A stretch of 64,000 bases of DNA from Achatina immaculata (taxonomy: Eukaryota > Mollusca > Gastropoda > Stylommatophora > Achatinidae). A model generated the notes under the pieces. It did no database searches. It saw nothing but the letters and a program-made list of their open reading frames with translations, and was not told the origin of the DNA. Positions 29,201 through 41,200 of the stretch are shown piece by piece. Location: contig CM019697.1 of the NCBI GenBank assembly GCA_009760885.1, forward strand, positions 31,959,762 to 32,023,761, given 5' to 3'. Each line of letters begins with the position of its first letter. Position 1 is the stretch's first letter. Both the position numbers and the translations under genes were made by a program.

Positions 29201-32200
29201 ACCACTTATTTGTGTTCTATCTTCAACAATTGACATTCACATAAGCTATGAACCACTTATTTGTGTTCTATCTTCAACAATTGACAGTCACATAAGCTAT
29301 GAACCACTTATTTGTGGGGTAGCTTCAATAACTGACAATCACATTTAATGTGAACCACCTTTTTTGTGAGACAGCTTCAACAGTAGGCAGTCACATTTAC
29401 TGTGAACCACTTTTTTGTGGAATAGAAAGTAAGAATATTAACAGCATAGTGAAGGAATTCAGTGCTTGTGTCCTTTGGGCCACGTGTGAAACCATTCCCA
29501 GAGGAGCTCATAGGGACTATAAACCATACTGGTCTAGTGAGCTGGGAAAATTCCATGATGACGTGGAAACTGCTCGAAAGCAAGCAGAAAATAGACCGTG
29601 CCAAGAACACCACAATAATTATTAACATGCCAAATTTCTGACAGCCAAGCTGCAAGCCAGACGGGAAAGTCGGAGACAGAAAACAGAGTCCCTAAACTTT
29701 GAAAAGGATAGAAGAAAACTGTGGAAACTAATCAAACAGTTAAACTATGAGAGCACTGGAAGAAGTATAAAGATTACACTAATAGAGGATGCCCCCGTGT
29801 GGTACCCGGGATCTGCAAAGAATAGGACCACTGTACCCTACCATGCATGATCGTAAAAGGCGACTAAGGAGGGTTCAGCATAGGGGCAGCAACCCTATCT
29901 GGTAAAAAACAATCAGACTGCTACAGAAACAGAAGCAAGGGAAAAAGCAAATGCAGGTGGAAGGAGAAATGCGTATCAGGAAACTGAGCCCATGAAGGTT
30001 GTGGATGAAAGCCAGCCACTGGAAGTCCCCAGCCCAACTGCAGACCTCCTGGAACCTAAACAAAAGATGCAAATAGGCAGCTGGAATGTAAGAACACTAA
30101 ACCAGACTGGAAAACTAGCACAAACCATCAAGGAAATGCACAGATACAAACTAGACATACTAGGAATACAAGAAGCAAGATGGACAGGACAAGGCAGAAG
30201 GAAATTAACAACACAGCACACAGAAGATACAATAATATGGTCAGGTAAAGAAGATCTTCATGAAGGAGGAGTAGCATTGATTATAACAAAAGAAGCATCA
30301 AGAGCATTGCTGAAATGGAGCCCAATAAATGAGAGATTATTATATGCACGTTTCAACTCAAGATTCACGAAGCTGTCTATTATAGTTTGTTATGCACCAA
30401 CAGAAGCAGCTGAAGAGGAATTAAAAGAAATTTTTACAACAGCCTCCAAGCCACAGTAGAAACAATACCCAAGCATGACATGCTACTCATCTTGGGCGAC
30501 TTCAATGCAAAAGTAGGTGAAGGAAATGAAGATAGAAGAAGAATCATGGGAAGAGAAGGAATCGGAGAAATAAATGAAAATGGAGAAAGACTGTGCAGTT
30601 TCTGTGAAGAAAACATGATGACCATCGGAGGGACAATTTTCCAACACAAAAACATCCATAAGGTGACTTGGAGGTCACCAGATAAAACCACAGAAAACCA
30701 AATCGATCACATACTAATAAACAACAAGTGGAAACGGTCACTACAAGATGTGCGAGCAAGGAAAGGAGCAGATATAGGAAGTGATCACAACCTTCTGGTA
30801 GCAAAAATAAAACTAAAATTAAGGAAAGCCAGAATCGGAGAACACAGAAAGATACATTTTGATACAAGAAAACTGATAGACCAGCAAACAAGAAATGAAT
30901 TCTCAATAATACTTAAGAACCGCTTCAGTGTCCTACAAGACGAAGCAGAAATGTCCATATTAGAGTTCAATAAAACACTACAGGAAACAGCAAAAGAGGT
31001 GCTGGGATATCGGAAAAGGAGAAAAGAGGAATGGATAAGTGAGACCACATGGGAAAAGATAGAGCAAAGAAAAGAAATCAAGAAAAAATTACTGAACACC
31101 AAATCACAACGGCTTAAAGAACGAGTTTTAAGTAATTATGCACAAAAAGACAAAGAAGTGAAGGAATCATGCCGTCAAGATAAACGTCAGTATTATGACA
31201 ACTTAGCAGAGACAGCAGAGAAAGCAGCATATACAAATGACATGAAAACCATATATAAAATCACAAAGCAGATGACAGGTAACTTCAATACAAGATGTGA
31301 AAGTGCAGTAAGAACACAAAATGGACAACTGGTCAGTGGAGAAAGAGAAAAATTGAAAGATGGAGGGAACACTTTAACACCCTACTAAACAGAACACAAG
31401 CAGCACAAGCAATAGATATACCTGAAGCAAAAGCGGAACTAAACATCAATACAGGACCAATAACAATAAATGAAGTAAAAGAGGCGATAAAGATGCTAAA
31501 ATCAGACAGGGCACCAGGTGAAGATGAAGTGACTGCTGAGATGTTGAAAGCAGAAGAAACAGAAACACCAAAACAACTTTGCCGGATATTACAACAAATC
31601 TGGGATTTAGATAAAGCCCCAGAGGAGTGGAAAACTGGTCTTATAGTAAAACTACCAAAGAAGGGTGACCTCAGAGATTGCGGGAACTGGAGAGGCATTA
31701 CCCTACTGCCACTCACTAGTAAAGTATTTTGCAGAATAATCATCAACAGAATTGTACCAACACTTGAAGAAAAACTTCGGAAAGAGCAGGCAGGATTTAG
31801 GAAAGGAAGATCATGCATAGACCATATATTTGTACTTAGACAAATATTAGAACAGGCAAATGAATGGCATAGCACAACATATGCATTATTCATAGATTTT
31901 GAGAAAGCCTTCGACAGTGTCAACAGAGATGCACTGTGGAAAATCCTAAGATGGCATGGCCTCCCCCATAAAATAGTTAATGTAATCAAAGCCCTATACG
32001 AGGGTTTTCAGTGCAAAGTTATCTGTGGAGAACATACCTCCAGCAGCTTTAGGGTACAAACAGGAGTGAAACAGGGATGTGTACTATCACCAACATTATT
32101 TATCTTGGCAGTAGACTGGTTAATGAAGGAGACAACATCAGACAAACGCAGAGGATTACAATGGACCCTTAACACAGTGCTGGAGGACCTTGACTTTGCG

Positions 32201-35200
32201 GACGACATTTGTCTATTATCAAGCAGTCACAAAGATATGCAAGATAAAATAAACAAGTTAACCCAGAATGCAAACAACATAGGACTAAAGATCAACGTAG
32301 GAAAGACAAAGTTAATGAAGCAAAATGTGAACAACAGAAATGTACTCAGAGTAGATAACAAGTTAGTGGAGGAGGTCAACGAATTTGTATACCTTGGCAG
32401 CAGAGTAGTAGAAAATGGAGACAGCACAGAGGACATCAACAGCAGACTTACTAGAGCAAAACAGGCTTTTGCAATGCTACAGAATATATGGAAATCAAAT
32501 AAACTAAGCATAAATATGAAAATCAGGATATTTAAGAGTAATGTTCTAAGTGTACTACTCTATGGAAGTGAATGCTGGAAAATCACCAAAACCATAGAAA
32601 ACAAGTTGAATTCTTTCCAGACTAAATGTTTACGTAGAATTAAAAAAATATTTTGGCCAAACACCATAAGAAATAACATCTTATTGGCAGAAATGCAGAT
32701 GAAACCACTGACAACAATTATTGAGGAAAGACGCTGGCGATGGTTGGGACATGTGCTCCGAATGACTGACAACTCACTACCAAAAATAGCACTAAGATGG
32801 ACACCACAGGGGAGCAGAAGTAAGGGTAGACCAAAAGAGACATGGAGAAGAACAACAGAAAGGATGTTGAGCAATAGAGGGCTCACCTGGGCAAGAGCAG
32901 AAAAAAAGGCGAAAGACAGACATTTGTGGAAAACCCTTGCGGAAGCCCCATGTGCCCTGGGCACTTAAGGTTCAGAGAGAGAGAGAGAATAGAGGATGGG
33001 AAAACTCTTACAGGTAAGCAGGTAGCAGATCACTTTGCTCACATGTTTGCATAAGACTGCAACATTGATATTCATCCAAAGAAAGAGTGTACAGTGCGCA
33101 CTGACCCATAGAAAGAAGAGGAACAAGGCAGAAAACTGGAGGTAAAGCTGTTGGATATTTTCAATATGTGTTGGAGCACAGATTAAGTTACCTCAAATCT
33201 AGAAGGAAGCAAGCATGGTACCACTGCTAAAGTCAGGGAAAAGCAGCGATACAGGCTCCAACTACAGGCCAATCAGTCTCACTAGCTGCCTATGCAAAAC
33301 AATGGAACGCATCATTGACCTGAGGCTAAAATGGTACCTAGAAAGCGAAAACCTTCTCATTCCACAACAAGCAGGATTTAGGCAGTACTACAGTACAAAA
33401 GATCAAGTGACCTATCTCTCTCAAGAGACTAAGGACACATTCCAAGAGAAAAACCTTGTATTAGCAGTATGGATAGACCTGAAGAAAGCCTTTGATAAAG
33501 TATGAAAAAAAAGGTCTGCTGTGGAAACTAAGAAACAGCAGTGTGAAATGGAAGACTGTACAACTGGATAAATTCCTACTTACACAACAGAAGAGCAAGA
33601 GTAGTAATGGATGGACACAAAAGCCAGAAAGTACTGCTGTGACATGGTGTACCACAAGGAGGAGTCCTTTCACCTACACTGTTCCTGGTATTCATTAATG
33701 ACCTGGTCAAGAAACTTCCCTATGGAATCAAAGCAGCGTGTATGCAGATGATCTGGCCATGTGGTGTACAGATGACTACGCAATAGTTGCTACACAGATT
33801 CCAATGAGCAGCAAACATCTTGACATCATGGACAAACGAATAGTGTGTAAGTATCAACATAGAGAAATCAAGTACCACTCTGTTCACTCTCTCATATAAA
33901 CAGAAAGCAGGTAAGATCTTTGTAAATGAAATATCCTTAAAGATGGACAACCAACCCACTTACTTAGGAGTGACTCTTGACTCAAAACTGACCTGGAAGC
34001 AACACATCAATAGTGCAGAAGCAAAAGCCAGAAGAAAACTACCCATATTAAGAAAACTGAGTGGAACCACATGGGGAGCTAGTGAAAGAATCCTCAAGAA
34101 TGTATATCAGCAAAGTATTCTACCACATTTAGAATATGGCTCAACATCTTGGTGCACAGCATCAAACACTATGCTGCATAATCTAGACAAGGTACAAAAT
34201 CAGTCACTATGGATTATCACAGGTGCCATGAGGTCCACACCAGTAGTAGAAATGCAGAAAATGGTGTTCAAGCACTAAAGGAACGTAGAGAGACAAAGGT
34301 CATGACTTTTGGAGAGAAATTCCTCAGCTCTGTAAGCCATCCCCTGAAGGAGAGATTCAATAACTTGGCACTAAGACGGCTTAAACAAAGCAGCTTCATT
34401 CATCAGGCCAAGTGTATGTGTAAGCTGACACCTGACCTTCCAACTGTAGTCGCTCCATTATCATCTGTACCAGAGCATACACAATGGACAAAAAGCATAT
34501 TCTACACAAATAACTATTCAAACTGAACTGAAAGAATGGCGAGATACAAAGCAGTCATGTAAAATCAACAGCCACACTTAGTGTGCTAGATGACAAATAT
34601 CCATGTGATACCTGGATACATGTTTATACAGATGGATCTGCACACAATGCCATAAAGAATGGAGGGGTAGGAGCACATAATGAATATCTGAACAACACCA
34701 CTGACAAGATTTCCATACCTACTGGAAAATACTGCAACAACTATGATTCAGAAGTTAGGGCAATTATTGGTGCAGTTGAAAAACTATCAGACTCCAGAAT
34801 TGATACATGCCCCATAGTAATTCTCACAGATGCAAGATAAGTACTGGAAGCTCTTCAGTGCAACAAACCACCAGACCTTAAGGATGCCTTGTCAAAAATT
34901 GGCTCACAGAGTCACCTTGCAGTGGATTCCCTCCCACTGTGGGATACCAGGCAATGAGAAAACTGACCATCTGGCCAAAAAGGGCACTGAAATGGAGCAA
35001 CCAGACATACTAATCACCTATAATCAGAAGAAAAGCATGATAAAAACCTACAGGAAGCCACAAATACCACCACATGATGACTATCACATGTTAAACAGAA
35101 AGGAACAAGTCATCATTTTCCGTCTCCGAATAGGACACAGCCGACTCCAAAATCAAATGTATACAAAGTTTAAGGTGGTACTACTACTCTTTGTACATGT

Positions 35201-38200
35201 GCCCAAGTGCCCCAAACTGTGAAACATATCCTCCAGAACTGCACCAGCTATGAGACACTGTGAAGTAATTACTGGCCCAGTGAAACCACTAAAGAAGATA
35301 AGCTCTACAGTTCCATACATGAATCATAAAAAACAGTTAAATTTATCCAAGAGACAGGACTGCAGATATAGACAGACAATGTGTAGGAAGAAGAAGGTGC
35401 TAGAGATAGAAAAATTTCAATCTAATTAACTTCATTGGCATCAACCCTGTAGATTACATGGGCCTGGTTTTCCATGCTAAAATCATTAGACCTTTATATT
35501 ATAGACACCATACACAGCGTTAAGCCTGAATTAACATTTGAGGCAGCACTGTCATGCCATGTAATGAATGAAAAGAGGTCAAACTTCAAAAAATGAAAAT
35601 GGGAACTCCTTAATATTAATCAGTGGGTGAGGCCACCATGGTGTCTAAAGAATGTTTCCAGCATATTTTTTTTTCCACTGGAAATGTAACGGTAAGGAGG
35701 TCATATACTTAACACTTGCCAAATTAACTTAAAGGAGGAAAAACGTTTACAAGGAATAAATCAATACAGGAATATAAAAGGCAGCTACCATGTTTGGCAA
35801 AGTACAGAAAAAGGCATGTAACAAGAAAAGATCAAAACAGAAAAGGTAAAGATTCTGATTTATTAGACACGTGTGCTTAGCACTCCATTGTATATGGATT
35901 CAGAAAGCAGGCAACATACTGAAGACATGAGAAGAAACTTAACAGTTTTTTTTCCCTTTGCTACCTACACAAAGTGAAAAAAAGAAAGTAGGCATCTCTA
36001 AGTTTCTATCCAAAAACACTCAGCAGAAGATTACAATGACTGAGGCATGATGCAGCACTGGAAGACAACTGTATCCCTGAGGAAATGTATGAGAAACTTC
36101 TGGATGGCAGGAAGCCACAATGTAATATGAGATTGTCAGATATTAATTAACATCTATGAGAATTTTTTTTACATCAACCATAAAGACTAGGAAAAGCTGG
36201 TAAAAGACCATGTTACATGGAGATAACTTGACCATCCTTCCTTTCCTACGTTCAAATTCAGTCAAGTGAGGGGTGAGAATAAAGTTAAATTTTAATACAA
36301 AATTCTCATCACTAGGTTAACTTTATAACTTTATACCTACAGATATTTCAGTAATGCATAGTTGTACTTTTCTGCAGAGTGATATATCTTCAAAATAGCA
36401 ACATTTCCATTAAGATAATTTTTTTTTAAAATACTGGGTATTCTGAAACTCTGACAATCAGAGATGAGAATATGGGACAATATGGGATGTATTTTAAAAT
36501 AGGACACATTTAGGCATCCAGATAGAAGTAATATGTTTCCAGGGACCAATCCTTATAATATGGGGCTGTCCTACATAATACAGAATCGTTAGTCACTCCA
36601 ATGAAATGCAACTCTGTATTGGGATGTTAGAATGTTAGGACATTCAAGAAAGAAGTTAACTGGGGGAGAAAAAAAAAAAGATACATAAGGTACAATAAAC
36701 TGAACCTTGCAAAAAAAAAAAAGCTTGGGGTTGCTACTGTGGCTCATATGCCAATCAAATATTAATGGAATCAGTCACAAGAGAAGTTGTTCAGCAAGAT
36801 AATGCCAGGAAACTTCCACACACACAACAAAAAATCTATGTCCCACAGCATTTGCACGCCACAGGGGGTGTGAAGTGTTAGTACCTTCACATTTCTAGAC
36901 CACTGCAGCATTTGAGCTATGGATGTCAGCATCTGTCCTCACTGCCTTTTGTTTTCTTAGGAAAGCCCCAGGTAACAATTTTGTTTTTTAAAGCTGGGTG
37001 AACCCCACAGCTGGTCAGTCTGAAAAAATTATGCCCGAGTGTGAAACTTAACTGAGGACATCCTGATTAACAAACCAACACTTCACAACTGTGGCACCTA
37101 ACCTCTACAAACAGCTAACATTTCTCTGGTTTGAAATTATCTTCTATGATAGCTATTACTGTTCAAACGGCAGATGCCGCATGGGAGATAAGTGAGAGAA
37201 CAAAAACTCTGAACTTTTATCTTTGTTCTCTGAATCAGGACTTCTCAACAACAGCCATAACGTACTACAGAGAAAATTTCAATGCTAAAAAAAAAGAGAG
37301 AGAGAGACCATGAGCCAAGAAAAAAAAAAAAAGACTGAGAAATCCTATTTAGATTTGTGGTATCTTGATTTTAATTTAGAAACTTCTAACGTAAAATATA
37401 AACTTTATAGACTGTCAGTTATCTGAAAGCTCTAAATATCTACATACTGTCAAATTCTGCTCTCCTCCTCCAGTCTTAGCCTGAGACTTTATATCTGTCA
37501 TGTTCACTTCAGGCAGAAACTGCGTTAAGTATTCACATCATACATTTTCATTCTATTACAGTTAACCTTCACTCTCTATTACCTGTTGAAGAAATAACAA
37601 ATTTTTTTTAAAACTCCTACAACTTATAATCATAAACAAGATTATTTCACATAATTTCATAAGAGTATTTCATCTGAATTTCAAATGAGTATTTGTTGAA
37701 TACAAACTCTTTTAGCACTGCTTATTCTCTCTCTCTCTCTCTCTTTCTCTAAGCTTTTAGGGAGCTTTTGCAAGGGTTTTCTACAGATGCTGATCTTTCA
37801 CCTTTTTTTTACCTGCTCTTGTCCAGGGTGTCTGAGTGGCGAAGTGGTTAGAGCACTGGTCTCTCATGGCGAAGGTCGGGGTTCAAATCCGACCGGAGGC
37901 ACCCCAGTAACCCAGCTATAGAAATGGGTACCTGACTTTTTCTAGAGTTGGGGAAGGAAAGGCGGCCAGGCATGATACTGACCATATCACCCTCTAGTGT
38001 GCTGACAGGTCAAGGAAAATATGGGCACTAACACCATATCCCTATGTGCCTCTAAGGCATGACAGGATTACCTTTACCTTGTCCAGGTGAGCCCTCTATT
38101 GCTCAACATCCTGTTTCCATGTCCCCGTTAGTCTACCCCTACTACTGCTCCCCTGAAGTGTCCATCTCAGTGTTTTTGGCAGTGAGTCACCAGTCATCCC

Positions 38201-41200
38201 AAGCACATTCCCCCAACCATGGCCAACAACTTTCCTCAATAATCAAAGTCATCTGCATTTCTGCATAGTTTAATCCTTGTTTTAATCAAACTAGAACAAT
38301 GTCTTCATATATATATATATATGTGTTATATTGAATGCTATTTCTACTACCAACAAATAATACTTCAGTTTCAGCCTTGCTTGTGGGTTATATGCCCTTG
38401 ATGTTTCAGGCTATGTGGAGGAAGTATTTTTTTAAAAAATCAGACTTCAATCATCTCCTTCAAAACAAATTGTCAGTAATTCATGTTATAAAAGCAACAG
38501 TGATAAACTAGCTGTAAAATTGCCAAAGTGGTTGTATTTTAATGACTGAAAACAAAACTACCAGATTAAAATGTAAAACAGCAAAATTAACATGACCATC
38601 AATGAGGCCCACCAGTATGGCCCAAAAACACCAAATGCATCACCCTCGACACTTCACAGTACAAGAGGAAGGATAAAGTATGTAAAGTAAGTGTCATGAA
38701 AGTGTTGAAATATGATCATCATGTCACATTCCAAGTGGGTTATGATGGCTGGCCTGAAGACCTGGAGTTGACAGGAAAAGCAAGTCTCCTAGCAGATTCC
38801 ATCACCATTGAGTCCTGCCTTGTTGGTCAAGATCAAACCGTTACTAGCAGCATCAATGGAGAGGTGGAGCAAGGTCTTGGCCATCTCTGATATGTTGGTC
38901 CTGATAACTGTGTCATTTGATTTGCACAATCATCTCTGCTCCCTTTTATTTCACTTGTAATCTTAATTGCCATATTGTGTCTATTAATATGACATATATC
39001 CCTATGTGCGTCTAAGGCATGACAGGATTATCTTTACCTTTTTTTTATTAATATAACATGGATGTAAAACAGATTATGCACTTTTCTATGTACACCCACT
39101 ACACTCATCTCTTAAGGAAAAGGTTGGTAGTTTGTCCCCTAGCTAAAGACACCCCAGTCAATCCAGCTGCAGAAGATGACAACCAGGTTATCTTGAAACT
39201 TGGGAAAGACAGCTAGCTAGCCAGGCATAAAACAGTCCATATCACTCTGTGGTGCAGCAGTACCCAACCTTTCTTAAGAGCAATTCTAAACCAGCGATAC
39301 ATGACTCACGGTGCATAAAAAAAGACGAACAAATAAAATGATCAAAACTCAACAAAAATGATCCCAGTGAATAGCATGAATAGTCTCGTGTGTTTTATTG
39401 TTTTTTTAATTGGGGGGGGGAGAGATTGCAATATTTAGGCTTAAACACAAAGTTGTAGAATTTCCCTAAAATCCTGTAAATATTTGGCAATTTAACTTAT
39501 TCTTTTTCTATATTTTTCATAACTTCTCACAACCTTGTCTCACACACACACATGTACACAACTGGGTTGCAACCCGAAGTTGGGAACTGCTATATTCTAG
39601 TGTCTGACAGGTCCAAAAATAATATGGCTACTATGACCCCTTATCCTCTTTAATACAAAGCACAGACCTAAAAATTAATGGACACAACCTCTCAATGAAA
39701 GCAGCTCAGCATATTTAAGCATCACACTAGACCTAGAAAAACAATATCAATGAAAGTAAAAAAAAATACATGCCAAAGAAAGGAAATGATGAAAAAAACT
39801 AGCAGGGAATATCTTGGGAGCAACCCACGACTGAAAAGGGTATACACAGGAAAAGTGAGGCCAAAACTGGAATGTGGTGTGCCAGCATGAGCAACAGCAG
39901 CCAAAACTAGCCTTAACAAATTAGACACAGTACAAAATCAGGCACTGAGAATCATAACTGGTGCAATGAAAACAACAATACAAGAACTGGAGAGCATAAC
40001 ACAAATACATCTAAGACAGGAACTGAAAACATACAGAGAAATTCAAAAGATTAAAATAACACACCATGTATGATCATAACAAATAACCAAGGCAAAGGGA
40101 GACTAAAGATTTCAAACTTCATCCAATGAGCAAAGAAATCTTACAAGATGGCCCAGAACCCCATATACATAATGCAAGCCTCTACAATCATTTTGCAAAT
40201 TTCCACCATGGAAAATAAAAAAATTTCCAGAACTCCCCAACATACAGATAAAAAAAGGAAACTCAAACAGTAAAAGCAAAACAAGCAATAGCAATACTCG
40301 TAGATTACAAGCAAAAAAAAAAACTATCCCAAAAAGTAATGGACACATATGTACACAAACAGAAGATGAGCTACAAACACCACAGAAAATAGAGATGGAA
40401 GCATATTTATAAAACTAAAACATGAACATACAATACAGATGGCTATACCAACAGGTATAATAACTCCAATAACTATATAGACGAGAGGCACATAATATTT
40501 TTCAGAGATTCGCAGTCCATAATATAACTACTGAAACATCAAAAGATTAAAGACCTAGACAACCTGACAGAACCCTATCACTAACAAACACAATATTCAA
40601 TAAAACAGTAATACAATGAATACCCACCCACAGTAATATCCAAGGAAATAAAGAGATAGACAGACTGACTGGCAAAAGAGGGAGTAAAAACACAATAGAC
40701 TGATAGAAGGACAACATATGAGCAAAAAAAAAAAAAAAGACTAAAAGCCATATATAAAGACAAATGGACACAGTAACACCCCAGTGCAAAAACAGATGAT
40801 GAATACTATAAACTCTCTAGAAATGACCAAATGATAATCTTCCGAATGAGAACAGGACATTATAGGCTGAGACACCATCTATAACAGAAGCTGAAAATTT
40901 GCCAAACAGACCTATGCACCTGCAGCAAAGAGCAACTAACACCACTTCACATCCTCCAGAGTTCCCACAACTCTTTCAGCCAAAGGACCTGGCCAGAACT
41001 CAGCCCCCTACAAGAGAAGCACTACAGCAATGCTGAAAACCAGAGATGAACTGCTGCATTTGCAAGAGAGACTGGTGTCGATGTTGACCCAACAACAAAG
41101 AAGACTGTCGAAGAAGACCAAGAGAAGAATCTGAAGTAAACAAATGGATAGAGAAGGTGAAAAACAGATATGAATGGAGATGCTGTAAGAGTTTAGAAAG

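Larger units (their letters stand above)
29792..32987 (+). mobile_element. Full-length RTE-like LINE (family A), nested, with 11-bp target duplication
   Basis: 3196 bp between two copies of AATAGAGGATG (29781-29791 and 32988-32998). The 5' leader includes CATGCATGATCGTAAAAGGC. It encodes an APE endonuclease and a reverse transcriptase, then ends in ACTTAAGGTTCAGAGAGAG. Size, layout and a microsatellite-like tail fit RTE-type elements; the exact clade is not settled. Only two 1-base deletions separate it from an open frame of about 990 codons. Other copies: 8148, 37724, 60648 and 63870. Confidence 0.92.
29430..35397 (+). mobile_element. I-type LINE with RNase H (family B), split by a nested LINE
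   Basis: The 5' piece 29430-29780 encodes [20 protein letters not shown] and [16 protein letters not shown]. After the nested element it resumes at 32999 with [18 protein letters not shown]. The RT domain is at about 33190-33780 ([49 protein letters not shown] in shifted frames). The thumb region is at 33943-34500, and RNase H at 34583-35000 ([34 protein letters not shown]), followed by a cysteine motif region. The tail is GAA-rich. Many stops and frameshifts: inactive. Excluding the insert it is about 2.8 kb and lacks its 5' endonuclease. Confidence 0.88.

Noticed and set aside
29012..29430. CRISPR-like array of regular repeats
   Set aside because: The units are directly tandem with no unique spacers, and the DNA is from an animal nucleus; it is a minisatellite. 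The same holds for 17318-17910, 4858-5395 and 62826-63165.
37828..37905. A tRNA gene
   Set aside because: Boxes A and B are good, but the sequence continues into a 250-bp body that recurs several times with a target duplication: it is a SINE.
38696..38890. Possible host exon ([20 protein letters not shown]...)
   Set aside because: No family I recognise, no flanking splice context that joins to either gene, and it is surrounded by SINE scraps.
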